From Halieaceae bacterium (lineage in GTDB: Bacteria > Pseudomonadota > Gammaproteobacteria > Pseudomonadales > Halieaceae), in NCBI GenBank assembly GCA_902520195.1, contig CABYND010000011.1, forward strand, positions 1 through 60,507: a stretch of DNA of 60,507 bases, written 5' to 3'. A model generated the notes under the pieces. That model saw only the letters and a program-made list of their open reading frames with translations. It searched no databases and was not told the origin of the DNA. Each line of letters opens with the position of its first letter. The first letter of the stretch is position 1. The position numbers and the translations under genes are program-made. Below, in pieces: positions 26,184-35,300 of this stretch.

Positions 26184-27842
26184 ATGTGCGCACCCTCTCG
26201 TGATAACAACACCGATGGCGAGTACCAGGCTGGGGAATCAGTGAATCTCATCACCGACACATCGTTCAGGGACACGACACTGGCGGCGCTGGCGCAAGAG
26301 CGCGCGTCCGCGCGACCTGATGACACGGCGCTGCTGTTCGACTCGGGCGTTCAGTTATCCTTCGCGGAGGCATGGCAGCAGGCCAATCAACTGGCCAGAG
26401 GGGTTCAGCAGCTGGGCGTCAAACCGGGCGCCACGCTCACCTTTCAACTCCCCAATATTCCCGAAGCCGTGCCGCTAGCGATCGCTGCATCCATTTGCGG
26501 GCTGGTCATCAACCCGGTGGTGCCGATTTATCGCGGCAAAGAACTTGGGTTCATTCTGGGCGACGCCAAGACTGAAATCCTGTTCATACCGCACCGCATT
26601 CGCGACTTTGACTATGTCGACATGGTTCGTGAGTTGCGCTCCGGCCTGCCCCACCTGCGGCATGTCGTCTGCTGTGGCGGCGAGGATGACCTGACTGAGG
26701 ACGTGCTGCGTTTTGAAGACGTGATGATGAGTGGTGGCGCCGGATTGGCCGACATCGCGCCAGTGGATCCCGACGACACCAAGGTCGTGCTCTATACCTC
26801 GGGCACCACCGGCAATCCCAAAGCCGTGCGTCACAGTCATAACACCCTCGCCAAAGCAATGGACAACGGCGTGATTGCGTGGGGCTTGGATGAGCGGGAT
26901 ATGATGTTGATGCCGTCTCCGGTGACCCACGTCACAGGCTACGTCAACGGTATCGAGCTGCCCTTTTTCACCAATACGAAAGTGCTGCTGATGGAAAGCT
27001 GGGTGGTGAGCCGCGCCGTGGAGCTCATCGAGGCACACCACGCGACAACCTGCGTGAGTGCCACCCCTTTTCTGCGCGAGCTGGTGGACGCCTGCCGTGA
27101 TCAGGATAAAGATCTGCCAAGCTTCCGGCTGTTCGCCTGCGGCGGCGCGGCGGTACCCTCTGCACTGATCTACGAGGCCAGTGAGGTGCTGGCCAACTGC
27201 CGCGCGGTGCGCGTTTACGGCTCTACTGAAGTGCCCTTGGTCACAGTTGGATTTGTGGCAAACGACGAAACTCACTTGGCCGCGGAAACCGACGGCCGGG
27301 TCTTCAACTACGAAGTCAAAATCTGCGATGAAGATGGCCAGGACGTTGGCCGGAACGCCGATGGGGAGATCTGGGTGCGAGGGCCCGCGATGATGCAGGG
27401 CTATCGGGATGCGGAGCAGAACGCCGTTGCGTTTTCCGAGGAGGGTTTCTTTAAAACCGGTGACATCGGACAACTTCTTGACTCTGAGGCCATCGTCATC
27501 ACGGACCGCAAAAAAGACATTATCATTCGCGGGGGCGAGAATTTGTCGGCCCGAGAGATCGAGGAGATCGTGCTACTTCATCCAGCAGTGGCTGAAGCGG
27601 CAGCGGTCTCGGCGCCACATGAGCGATTGGGCGAGGGCGTGGCCGTCTTCGTCACGCTGTGCGGCGACGAGGCACCCACACTGGCCACGTTAACAGCGCT
27701 ATGTGCTGAGCACCAGTTGGCCAAACAGAAATGGCCACAGTGGCTATCTGTCGTAGCTGAAATGCCGAAAACACCTTCGGGTAAGATTCAGAAGGCCGCG
27801 TTGAGAGCGCAATTGAAGGAACAGGGTGTCCAGCTCAGCTGA
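26184..27842 (+). CDS. Acyl-CoA synthetase (ANL superfamily AMP-dependent ligase)
   Basis: A 552-residue ligase that activates a carboxylic acid to its CoA ester through an acyl-adenylate. The P-loop YTSGTTGNPK is at 204-213; GSTE, KTGDIGQL, the hinge segment TDRKKDIIIRGGENLS and the catalytic lysine K534 (TPSGK) follow in order. Both possible starts have weak ribosome binding sites: ATG 26184 and GTG 26241 (533 residues); I keep the ATG. It resembles the FadD/cyclohexanecarboxylate-CoA ligase type. As first gene of the operon with two dehydrogenases it likely commits the substrate to beta-oxidation-like steps. Confidence 0.9.
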   Translation: MCAPSRDNNTDGEYQAGESVNLITDTSFRDTTLAALAQERASARPDDTALLFDSGVQLSFAEAWQQANQLARGVQQLGVKPGATLTFQLPNIPEAVPLAIAASICGLVINPVVPIYRGKELGFILGDAKTEILFIPHRIRDFDYVDMVRELRSGLPHLRHVVCCGGEDDLTEDVLRFEDVMMSGGAGLADIAPVDPDDTKVVLYTSGTTGNPKAVRHSHNTLAKAMDNGVIAWGLDERDMMLMPSPVTHVTGYVNGIELPFFTNTKVLLMESWVVSRAVELIEAHHATTCVSATPFLRELVDACRDQDKDLPSFRLFACGGAAVPSALIYEASEVLANCRAVRVYGSTEVPLVTVGFVANDETHLAAETDGRVFNYEVKICDEDGQDVGRNADGEIWVRGPAMMQGYRDAEQNAVAFSEEGFFKTGDIGQLLDSEAIVITDRKKDIIIRGGENLSAREIEEIVLLHPAVAEAAAVSAPHERLGEGVAVFVTLCGDEAPTLATLTALCAEHQLAKQKWPQWLSVVAEMPKTPSGKIQKAALRAQLKEQGVQLS

Positions 27843-27867
27843 GCACCGGATCGAGAGGATACGAACC

Positions 27868-29067
27868 GTGAATGCTTCCAATCCCATACCCACTGACTAC
27901 GAGACTTTCAGAACGTCCATTCGGGCATTTCTGAGAGAGGCGCTGACCCCGGAGCTTGTCCGGGCGGGCGAACGCACGACCAGCGTGTTCTCCGATTTCG
28001 AGGCGGGTCGCCGCTGGCAGAGCATCCTGCACGCTAAAGGCTGGGGCGCGCCGGAGTGGCCGATGGAGCACGGCGGCACAGGTTGGGACATTCAGCAGCG
28101 CTATATTTTTCTTGAGGAGTGCAAGCTTGCCAACGCGCCGAACCCAGTAATGATGGGCGTACAGATGCTGGGACCCATGCTGATGCACTTTGGTACCGAG
28201 GCGCAGAAAACCCAATTTCTTCCCGGCATCATCTCGGGTGATGACGTGTGGTGTCAGGGCTATTCTGAGCCCGGCTCCGGTTCGGATCTCGCCTCGTTGA
28301 AAACAACAGCGGACCGCGATGGTGACGAATACGTGGTCAACGGCACCAAGATCTGGACCAGCATGGCGCATCACTCCAACTGGATCTTCTGTCTGGTGCG
28401 CACGGACAAGAATGTAAAACCACAAGCGGGGATCAGCTTTCTATTAATCGATATGGCCACTCCGGGCATCACGGTGGCCCCTTTCCCGAGCCTCGATGGC
28501 GAGGTCGAGCAGTGCCAGGTGTTTTTCGAGAACGTGCGTGTGCCCGCTATCAACCTGTTGGGCGAGGAAAATCAGGGCTGGACGGTGGCCAAGTACCTGC
28601 TGGAGTTTGAGCGCGGCGGGCAGCATTTCACCATTGAGCTAAAAAAGCAGTTGGGCAAACTCCAGGGCGCCTTGGCGAACCCCAACAGTCGCGCTGTTGA
28701 TGATCCTACCTACGCCTACCGGGTAGCGGAGACCGAGATTGACGTCATGGCACTGGAACAGACCGAACTGCGCATCAAGGGCAGCCTTTCAGCCGGCGAT
28801 AATCCAGGCGCTTTGTCCTCTCTGGTGAAGGTCTCGGGCACGGAGCTCGGCCAGCGCTGCGCCGAACTGTTGATCGAAGCGGCCGGTCAGAGCGCCATGC
28901 CCTGGCAAAGCGAAGTGCTCGCGCCTGACTACACGGGAGACACCGCCGCGCCTGCCGAATCTGTGACTACCATGGCTGAATACATCAACAGTCGCGCCAC
29001 TACCATTTATGGCGGCACCGCCGAAATTCAGCGCGGCATCATCGCCAAGCATGTACTGGGACTCTGA
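27868..29067 (+). CDS. Acyl-CoA dehydrogenase, alpha-type subunit of a probable heteromeric pair
   Basis: A 399-residue acyl-CoA dehydrogenase with YSEPGSGSDLASLKT, GTKIWTS and the C-terminal YGGTAEIQRGIIAKHVLGL. The YGGT motif lacks the MCAD-type glutamate; the base is probably the Glu in EFERGG, as in IVD/FadE26-like enzymes. The frame is open from 27826, but the GTG at 27868 has AGAGGA 8 bases upstream and avoids overlap with the synthetase gene. The next gene starts 4 bases after its stop and encodes a shorter dehydrogenase, the pattern of steroid-type alpha2beta2 enzymes (ChsE-like). Confidence 0.9.
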   Translation: MNASNPIPTDYETFRTSIRAFLREALTPELVRAGERTTSVFSDFEAGRRWQSILHAKGWGAPEWPMEHGGTGWDIQQRYIFLEECKLANAPNPVMMGVQMLGPMLMHFGTEAQKTQFLPGIISGDDVWCQGYSEPGSGSDLASLKTTADRDGDEYVVNGTKIWTSMAHHSNWIFCLVRTDKNVKPQAGISFLLIDMATPGITVAPFPSLDGEVEQCQVFFENVRVPAINLLGEENQGWTVAKYLLEFERGGQHFTIELKKQLGKLQGALANPNSRAVDDPTYAYRVAETEIDVMALEQTELRIKGSLSAGDNPGALSSLVKVSGTELGQRCAELLIEAAGQSAMPWQSEVLAPDYTGDTAAPAESVTTMAEYINSRATTIYGGTAEIQRGIIAKHVLGL

Positions 29068-29070
29068 TTC

Positions 29071-30174
29071 ATGTCGGGGCACATGACAGAGGACCAGACT
29101 CTTCTGCAGGACGCGGCGGAGCGCTATCTGCGCGACAGCTACGACTTCAACCAGCGGCGGGGGCGGATTGCCGAGGGCGTCTACAGTGACCCCAACCAGT
29201 GGCAAGCCTTTGCCGAAATGGGCTGGCTGGCACTGCCCGTCGCAGAGGAGTTTGGGGGGCTGGGAATGGGCGTACGGGAGATGGCCATGTTGGCTGAACT
29301 GTGCGGGCAGTTCCTTGTCACTGAACCCCTCATAGACGCACTGGCAGCAACGCACGCCATTATCGGCGTCGGCTTGCAGCAAGAGAGCTTGTTACCCCGG
29401 GTTGCCGAGGGAGAACTGATACCGGTTGCAGCGATTGATGAAGCTGAGACGGCTTCGCGACTCACACCCGCTACCACACTGACTTACACTGACGAGGGGT
29501 GGCATCTCTCTGGCGCGAAGCACTGGATCAGCGCCGGCGCCTCAGCCACTCATTTAACGGTACTGGCACTGAGCGCTGACGGACTCGCCTGGGTGTTGGT
29601 CCCCACCGCGGCCGACGGCGTCGAGTGTGAGCGCTTCCCGACTCATGACGGGCGCGGCGGCATGAACTGCCGATTCGATCTCCTGCTCGAGGCTGATCAC
29701 ATTCTACTGCAAGGGCAACCTGCCTCCGATGCTTTGGAGGCGTATCGGGCGCTGGCGATGACACTGAGCAGCGCCGAGACGCTGGGCGCGACACAGGCTG
29801 CGCTCGACACTACCGTGGACTACACCAAACAGCGCGTACAATTTGGACAGCCACTGGCTTCTTTTCAGGCACTGCAGCACCGCATGTCCAACATGCTGAT
29901 CCAGACGGAGCTTACGCGGTCACTGATTTACGCCGCCTGCAACGCCGCGGATAGCGGTCGTGACGATGCGGCGCGGTTTGCCCGAGCAGCAAAAGTAAAA
30001 GCGACTACGGTGGGTCGGAAAGTATCTCAGGAGGCGATTCAGCTGCACGGTGGCATTGCGACCACCGATGAATATATTGTGGGACACTTTTTCAAACGCA
30101 TTACCGCGCTGGAAAGCTGGGTATGCTCCAAGGGTGAAGCGCTAAAGGAATTCATGGCGCTCTCGCCGTCCTAG
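29071..30174 (+). CDS. Acyl-CoA dehydrogenase, beta-type subunit of a probable heteromeric pair
   Basis: A 367-residue acyl-CoA dehydrogenase-fold protein. The N-terminal and middle domains are divergent: the canonical TEPGSGSD segment is replaced by IDEAETASRLTPATT. The C-terminal part has QRVQFGQPLASFQALQH and QLHGGIATTDEYIVGHFFKR, typical of FadE27/ChsE5-like subunits that help build a shared FAD site. It follows the alpha-type gene with a 3-base gap and without its own good ribosome binding site, so coupled translation is likely. Confidence 0.87.
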   Translation: MSGHMTEDQTLLQDAAERYLRDSYDFNQRRGRIAEGVYSDPNQWQAFAEMGWLALPVAEEFGGLGMGVREMAMLAELCGQFLVTEPLIDALAATHAIIGVGLQQESLLPRVAEGELIPVAAIDEAETASRLTPATTLTYTDEGWHLSGAKHWISAGASATHLTVLALSADGLAWVLVPTAADGVECERFPTHDGRGGMNCRFDLLLEADHILLQGQPASDALEAYRALAMTLSSAETLGATQAALDTTVDYTKQRVQFGQPLASFQALQHRMSNMLIQTELTRSLIYAACNAADSGRDDAARFARAAKVKATTVGRKVSQEAIQLHGGIATTDEYIVGHFFKRITALESWVCSKGEALKEFMALSPS

Positions 30175-30246
30175 ATCTCACTGGAAGAGCGCAAAATACA
30201 GGGCTTCCACACCGAACCGAATGACATAAAACCAAGGAGAAAAATA

Positions 30247-31008
30247 ATGGACCTGCAACTGAAAGATAAAGTGGCGCTGATCACCGGCTCGACTAAGGGT
30301 ATTGGCCGCGCCATCGCCGAGACGCTGGCGGATGAGGGTTGCCACGTTGGTGTCTGCGCACGGAATGAGGCCGAGGTAGAAGAAACGGTCGCCGCATTGA
30401 CCGCTAAAGGCGTGAAGGCCTATGGCAGCGTGGTAGACGTTACAGACGCCGCATCGATGGAAGCCTGGGTGAACCAGTGTGCCGACGCGCTGGGCGGCAT
30501 TGATATCTTTGTACCCAACGTTTCCGCAGGCGGCGCGGATAGCTCTGAAGCGGGATGGCGGGCCAACTTCGAGGCCGACATGTTGGCAACCTGGCGCGGC
30601 GTTGAACTCACTACACCGCATATTTCCAAGTCGGGCTCAGGGGCTATTGTCATTATCTCTACCACTGCCGCGGTAGAAGCTTTCGCAGGTCCCAGCCCCT
30701 ACGGCGCGATCAAAGCAGGGCTACTGAACTATTCCAGCAATTTATCGCAAGCACTGGCGGCGTCGGGCGTGCGGGTCAATGCTGTGAGCCCCGGCCCAAT
30801 CTTTTTCGAAGGTGGCGCCTGGGAACAAATCAAGACTCACATGACCGATTTCTACGATGCGACAGTCGCCAGTATCCCGATGGGCAGAATGGGTACCAAC
30901 TATGAAATCGCAGATACCGTGGCATTTCTGGCCAGCCCCCGCTCGGCGTTTACGACCGGCGCTAACGTCGTGGTCGACGGCGGCTTTACCAAACGTGTAC
31001 AGTTCTGA
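30247..31008 (+). CDS. Short-chain dehydrogenase/reductase
   Basis: A 253-residue SDR with TGSTKGIG (13-20), Ser in IISTT (about 138), Tyr152 and Lys156 (PYGAIK). The usual NNAG segment reads PNVSAGG, a variation seen in some beta-ketoacyl-ACP-reductase-like SDRs. AAGGAG lies 6-7 bases before the ATG. It starts 72 bases after the acyl-CoA dehydrogenase gene with no terminator between, so it is probably the last gene of that operon and of the island. Confidence 0.87.
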   Translation: MDLQLKDKVALITGSTKGIGRAIAETLADEGCHVGVCARNEAEVEETVAALTAKGVKAYGSVVDVTDAASMEAWVNQCADALGGIDIFVPNVSAGGADSSEAGWRANFEADMLATWRGVELTTPHISKSGSGAIVIISTTAAVEAFAGPSPYGAIKAGLLNYSSNLSQALAASGVRVNAVSPGPIFFEGGAWEQIKTHMTDFYDATVASIPMGRMGTNYEIADTVAFLASPRSAFTTGANVVVDGGFTKRVQF

Positions 31009-31032
31009 GTCCGCACCGCTACTAAACTCCAC

Positions 31033-31060
31033 AAAAAACCCGGCTTAGGCCGGGGTTTTT
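31033..31060. terminator. Terminator between convergent genes
   Basis: AAAAACCCGGC, TTA loop, GGCCGGGGTTTTT: a GC-rich imperfect stem flanked by A and T tracts. It lies between the SDR gene and the leftward yqcC-like gene and marks the right edge of the island. Confidence 0.8.
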
Positions 31061-31085
31061 GTATCTGCTTTGTATCTGGAAAGCC

Positions 31086-31421
31086 CTAGTCGACATAGGT
31101 AATCAGTTGGTCCAAGTCACGAAGCGTCGAGATAAGTGTCTCGGTTGGTAGCCCCCTCTTGCCGATTGTCTCCTCTGCCATGGGCGCAATCGCACAGCGC
31201 TCAGGCAACGCCCCACCCGACGTCAGTACCTCGTAGAGGGTGGGTAGAAAAATAAACTGCAACCACTCCTCGAACTCGAGCGAGTCCATGGCAAAAGGTT
31301 GCTCCGAGCTCAACGCTTCCTGAGATGGCGATTCGTCAGACCATAAGTTCAGCTGACGCAACGCGGCCTCGAGATCAATCAGTTGCGCTGCGATGGCACT
31401 CCGCGGGCCTTCCAGTTCCAA
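31086..31421 (-). CDS. yqcC: YqcC-like (DUF446) protein
   Basis: A 111-residue all-helical protein of the YqcC family: LEAALRQLNLW, QPFAMDSLEFEEWLQFIFLP and CAIAPMAEE are family hallmarks. Its function is not known. The start is a TTG, supported by GGAG 6 bases before it; no closer ATG gives full length. It stands alone, with about 180 bases before dinG that show nothing clear. Confidence 0.85.
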   Translation of the reverse strand: MELEGPRSAIAAQLIDLEAALRQLNLWSDESPSQEALSSEQPFAMDSLEFEEWLQFIFLPTLYEVLTSGGALPERCAIAPMAEETIGKRGLPTETLISTLRDLDQLITYVD

Positions 31422-31603
31422 GTCTCTCTCCCTGTCATGATCCGGTCACTCGCCTCATCGAGCGCCCCAGTCTCTGAATATTACTGGTACTGAAGCCGGT
31501 TTTACCTATCACAGCGATCAATGGCTGGCCCCGGGCTGACTTAGCGGCAAAGACTGCGTGCGCACGTCTCCTCACTGCGTTTGATCGGACACCTATACCG
31601 CGA

Positions 31604-33733
31604 TCAGCCCAGCTCCATGCTGAAGGCCGGCAAGCTCTCAAGAATCGCCCGACCGTAACGACGGCTGATCAAGCGCGTATCCAATAGCGTTACCCTGCCC
31701 TCGTCTTCCTCGGTTCGGAGCAACCGCCCGCTGGCCTGTACCAGCTTCTGTGCTGCGTCCGGGACACTGATCTCCATGAATGGGTCCCGTCCCTGTGCCT
31801 CCAGAAGCTCAGAGTGTGCCGCCGCGATGGGATCATCCGGCACCGCAAAAGGAAGCTTGGCGATCACCACGTGCCGGCAATATTCGCCGGGCAAATCAAT
31901 GCCCTCAAAGAAGCTGGCCAGACCAAAGATCGCAGAAGCCTCTCCGGCATCAATATGCGCCCGATGCTGGTTCAACAACCGGGCTTTACTCATCCGATCC
32001 TGAACCAACACATGGTGGGTGAGCACCGGTTCAATCTGTTCGAGCACCGCTTCCATCTGCCGTCGTGACGTAAACAGTAATAGAACACCCTGCTCTCCCG
32101 AGATCAGCCCGGGAAGCACCTCAACCAACTCCCGGGTGTGTGCCTCCTGATTACCGGGATCTGACGTCATCGCCGGCACACAAAAAGTGGCTCTCCCGGG
32201 ATCAAAAGGACTCGCGACCTGCTTCCATCGGGCACTGACCGGCACGCCGGACCGCTCACGAAATCGCTCAAAAGTCCCCAATGCAGAGAGCGTTGCTGAG
32301 GTGATGACTGCCCCCGCTGCGCGCTGCCACAGTGCGTCATCCAGGAGCTCACCCGGCAGGATCGGGCTCGCCTTACACTCCACACTCTGTGGCATACCGC
32401 GATGCTGGCACCAACGGGCCCAGCCATCTCCCGGCTCACCCTCTCCCGGCGCATCGGCAAAGGCACGCCAGACCGCGAGTTGTTGTTCAGCTCTGGCGAC
32501 CAACCCTTGCGCATTGGCAAGATTCAGATCCGGGTCCGCCGCACCAGCGATCGCGCTGTCAGCCGATGAAGATCTCGCCGTCTGACTGTTCTCCAACGCC
32601 GCCTCCAAGCGCGCTGCCTCGCGATAGAGCTGACCCCACTGCGCAACAAGCCCTGCGGCCTGTTCAGCAAGAGATACTGGAACGCGGCCATGGGGAAAGC
32701 GATGTTCTGCGCGCTCAAAATCTGCCTCGGGCAACAACTGCCACAGCAGCTCCGCGATATCCTCGCTGCGCTGTATGAGGTCACCCACGAGCGATGTCAT
32801 GGCCGGAATCAGGCGCTCGTCCAAGCCCTGCGCCACCCAGGTTTCAGCGCTCGCGACCAGCCATCGCTCGCTGTCCCGGAGCCCTTGTAATGTTCCGCCG
32901 GAATGGAACCGCAGGGCAAACTGATTGAGACACTTCGCGGGCAGCTGATGGCCCTCATCAAACACATACAGGCTGTCTTCGGGAGCGGGCAGGATGACAC
33001 CCCCACCTAATCGGAGGTCAGAGAGCACCAGATCGTGATTGGTGACGATCACGTCGGCCTCGTCGAGCCCTTCGCGGGCGCGAAAAAAGCTGCACTGGGC
33101 AATATGCGGGCATCGCCTGCCCGTGCACTGGCTTTGATCCGTGGTAATGAGTCTCCGTACACTAGGTGATAGTTGCTCAGGCCAGGCATCCAGATCGCCG
33201 TCCCAGCTCGCATCACCCAATGCCTGAATCATCTCTTCGAGCGTCGGGCCAGCCAATTCCTCCTCCGCGCCAAAAAATTCGTCGGGATAGAGCGGTATCA
33301 GCGGATCCGCGCCATGGTCCGAAAGCTGGTGATCAAGCTTGAGAAGACACACGTATCGGCCGCGACCCTTGGCCAGCGCGGCATCGAATTTGAGGCCGCT
33401 GTGCTGCATGATATCCGGCAGATCGCGGAGTAGCAGCTGTTCCTGCAGTGCCACGGTCGCAGAGGCGACCACCAGCTTTTTGCCTCGGGCGCGCGCGATC
33501 GGCAGTGCCGCCACAAGATAGGCAATGGTCTTTCCGGTGCCCGTGCCAGCCTCGACCACGGCGATCGGCGTCTCGGCCTCCGGGTCAGCCAACGCGTTGG
33601 CGACCTCTGCAATCATCTGGCGCTGCCCCCAACGCGGCAACAGATTGAGTGAATCGGTCAGTTCCTGGTACGCAGCACGAATCTCGGCTTGCAGGCCTTC
33701 ATCAATCACATGATCGGTCCTGATCCGTGACAT
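31604..33733 (-). CDS. dinG: ATP-dependent DNA helicase, DinG family (XPD-like)
   Basis: A 709-residue superfamily 2 helicase. Walker A GTGTGKT is at 63-69 and the DEAH-type box reads DEGH (259-262). Four cysteines, C129, C203, C208 and C214, fit the [4Fe-4S] cluster of DinG/XPD helicases. DinG unwinds DNA with 5'-3' polarity, including R-loops, and aids replication past transcription. Length is close to E. coli DinG. The start overlaps the end of the upstream acyltransferase gene by 32 bases, so the two are co-transcribed. Confidence 0.93.
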   Translation of the reverse strand: MSRIRTDHVIDEGLQAEIRAAYQELTDSLNLLPRWGQRQMIAEVANALADPEAETPIAVVEAGTGTGKTIAYLVAALPIARARGKKLVVASATVALQEQLLLRDLPDIMQHSGLKFDAALAKGRGRYVCLLKLDHQLSDHGADPLIPLYPDEFFGAEEELAGPTLEEMIQALGDASWDGDLDAWPEQLSPSVRRLITTDQSQCTGRRCPHIAQCSFFRAREGLDEADVIVTNHDLVLSDLRLGGGVILPAPEDSLYVFDEGHQLPAKCLNQFALRFHSGGTLQGLRDSERWLVASAETWVAQGLDERLIPAMTSLVGDLIQRSEDIAELLWQLLPEADFERAEHRFPHGRVPVSLAEQAAGLVAQWGQLYREAARLEAALENSQTARSSSADSAIAGAADPDLNLANAQGLVARAEQQLAVWRAFADAPGEGEPGDGWARWCQHRGMPQSVECKASPILPGELLDDALWQRAAGAVITSATLSALGTFERFRERSGVPVSARWKQVASPFDPGRATFCVPAMTSDPGNQEAHTRELVEVLPGLISGEQGVLLLFTSRRQMEAVLEQIEPVLTHHVLVQDRMSKARLLNQHRAHIDAGEASAIFGLASFFEGIDLPGEYCRHVVIAKLPFAVPDDPIAAAHSELLEAQGRDPFMEISVPDAAQKLVQASGRLLRTEEDEGRVTLLDTRLISRRYGRAILESLPAFSMELG

Positions 33734-34871
33734 CGCGCGCCAACCGACGGCTCACCGGGTTGGCGTACATGGTCAGCAGCCACTGCTGGTGCTCACTGGG
33801 CGCACTCTCAATGCGGGCCCGAAACGACTGCTCTGTCACCGAGCCTTCTTGAAAGGTGAGTTCCGCCGGGACGCTCTCACCATGTAACCACTCCCACGCC
33901 CAGCGATTGGTTTGGTAAAGCCGGTAATGTTGGGCCATTTGTCGGTCCAGCGCGGCAACCACCTCCTCCACCGACAAATCTGCCGGCAACGGTTCGCCAA
34001 AGTGCAAATGAACGCAGCCCTTTTCACCCGTAATGCCTCGGGCAATCGAGGACACATCCTCGAACTCCGCCTTGACGTAACCCTCGCCCGCGGCAAGCTC
34101 GGCCGCCTTCAGCGCATCACAGGGATCCACCTCGTAAGCAATCACCAGTGGGACAATATTGAGATCCGAGAGCACTGCCTCCTGTGCCTCTCCCCCCTCT
34201 CGGGACAGGGTGAGCATTTTGATCACCGCGGGCTCGGTGAGATCGCGCCCGTCCTTGGCCCGACCCTCACGATGCGCGATCCAGATCGGGTCCCGCCCCG
34301 TGTTTACGGAGTCACGGATATATTGAGACAGCAGCTTGGTCGCCGCCAACAGTGCCCTCGGACCACTGACATTCCGCTTAACAACAAAGCTCTTGTTGAG
34401 TCGCATCAGGTCGGCCACCCAGGGTTTGGAGAGCAAATTGTCACCAATGGCAATCGCCAGCGTGCTGGCGCCCGCCCGGTGCAGCGCGTAATTGGCATAG
34501 GCCGGGTCCATCACAATATCCCGGTGGTTACCGAGATAGACCCGGGCGGCACTCAAATCCAATTCGTCGATACCACTGACGGTAAAACGCGATGTTTTTT
34601 TGATCATCCGCGACAGATTGGGGGCGATCAGGTTCTGGAGATCCTCTACGGTTAGAAGTCGTCTTGCCGCCAACCGCAACCAGATCTTGCCCATTTGTCT
34701 TGCCAGGGCAGGCCACAGTGCGCTGACACGCGGCAGCCGCCAGAGCGCGATGGTCTCTGCCAGCTCGGCATCCCGCGAGAGTCGTTTGAGTACTTCGGGC
34801 GCGTCCAGATTGGAATAGGGCCGAATCTCCGCGAACGGGTCATCGGGCTCTGACGCTGAGGAATCTGTCAT
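33702..34871 (-). CDS. PlsC-domain acyltransferase (1-acylglycerol-3-phosphate acyltransferase-like)
   Basis: A 389-residue acyltransferase. The catalytic GNHRDIVMD motif (N115, H116, D122 in this numbering; HX5D spacing instead of the usual HX4D) and the substrate-binding HREGRAKDGRD segment are visible. The protein is longer than standard PlsC, with a C-terminal helical extension, and no membrane helix is obvious. The frame opens at 34952; I chose the ATG at 34871. It would acylate a glycerophospholipid precursor or related lipid. It overlaps dinG downstream and diverges from a small membrane protein gene. Confidence 0.83.
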   Translation of the reverse strand: MTDSSASEPDDPFAEIRPYSNLDAPEVLKRLSRDAELAETIALWRLPRVSALWPALARQMGKIWLRLAARRLLTVEDLQNLIAPNLSRMIKKTSRFTVSGIDELDLSAARVYLGNHRDIVMDPAYANYALHRAGASTLAIAIGDNLLSKPWVADLMRLNKSFVVKRNVSGPRALLAATKLLSQYIRDSVNTGRDPIWIAHREGRAKDGRDLTEPAVIKMLTLSREGGEAQEAVLSDLNIVPLVIAYEVDPCDALKAAELAAGEGYVKAEFEDVSSIARGITGEKGCVHLHFGEPLPADLSVEEVVAALDRQMAQHYRLYQTNRWAWEWLHGESVPAELTFQEGSVTEQSFRARIESAPSEHQQWLLTMYANPVSRRLARDVTDQDRSCD

Positions 34872-34968
34872 GTTGGTACCGTCATCGAACGCTGGTGTAT
34901 TGTGCCGTTGCTGCGGGCTTTCTGGTACCCTGCGCACCGTTCGGCAACCCACCTTTCAGAGACCGGAA

Positions 34969-35193
34969 ATGGAAGCTTCAAGTTCCTTTTTGATGACACT
35001 CGGTGCAGCGTCACTGCTGATCAGCTGGATCCTGCTACTCATTGCCGCCTGGCGGGAAGAATACGCCTGGGGCATGTTTGCCCTGCTGCTCCCGCCAGTA
35101 GGTTATGGCTACGCCCTATTCCGGCTAGATAAAGCAGGGGCTTCCGTGGGTTGCGCCCTGCTAGGATGGATTCTGATTTGGTTGGGCTGGTAA
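34969..35193 (+). CDS. Small hydrophobic membrane protein
   Basis: A 74-residue protein of unknown function. It has three hydrophobic stretches: SFLMTLGAASLLISWILLLI, WGMFALLLPPVGYGYALF and VGCALLGWILIWLGW, separated by short charged loops. The reading frame opens at 34870, but that would overlap the acyltransferase start; the ATG at 34969 has a GAGA-type ribosome binding site. It lies just before rpsT. I do not recognise a named family. Confidence 0.6.
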   Translation: MEASSSFLMTLGAASLLISWILLLIAAWREEYAWGMFALLLPPVGYGYALFRLDKAGASVGCALLGWILIWLGW

Positions 35194-35237
35194 ACAGGTA
35201 AAACACCCTATTATCGAGTGGCCAGGCCCCTCTGCAG

Positions 35238-35266
35238 TTGACATTAAACCGTGTATCTCAGATGAT
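35238..35266 (+). promoter_or_regulatory. Predicted promoter for rpsT
   Basis: A perfect TTGACA (35238-35243), 17-base spacer, and GATGAT (35261-35266) upstream of the ribosomal gene start at 35301. Confidence 0.45.
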
Positions 35267-35300
35267 TCGCAGCCTTTTTTAGACCCCATGGAGCACAACG

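Noticed and set aside
26475-27473. 332-codon open frame antisense to the acyl-CoA synthetase
   Set aside because: It is a shadow of the synthetase; His/Arg/Gly-rich translation and no motif or ribosome binding site.
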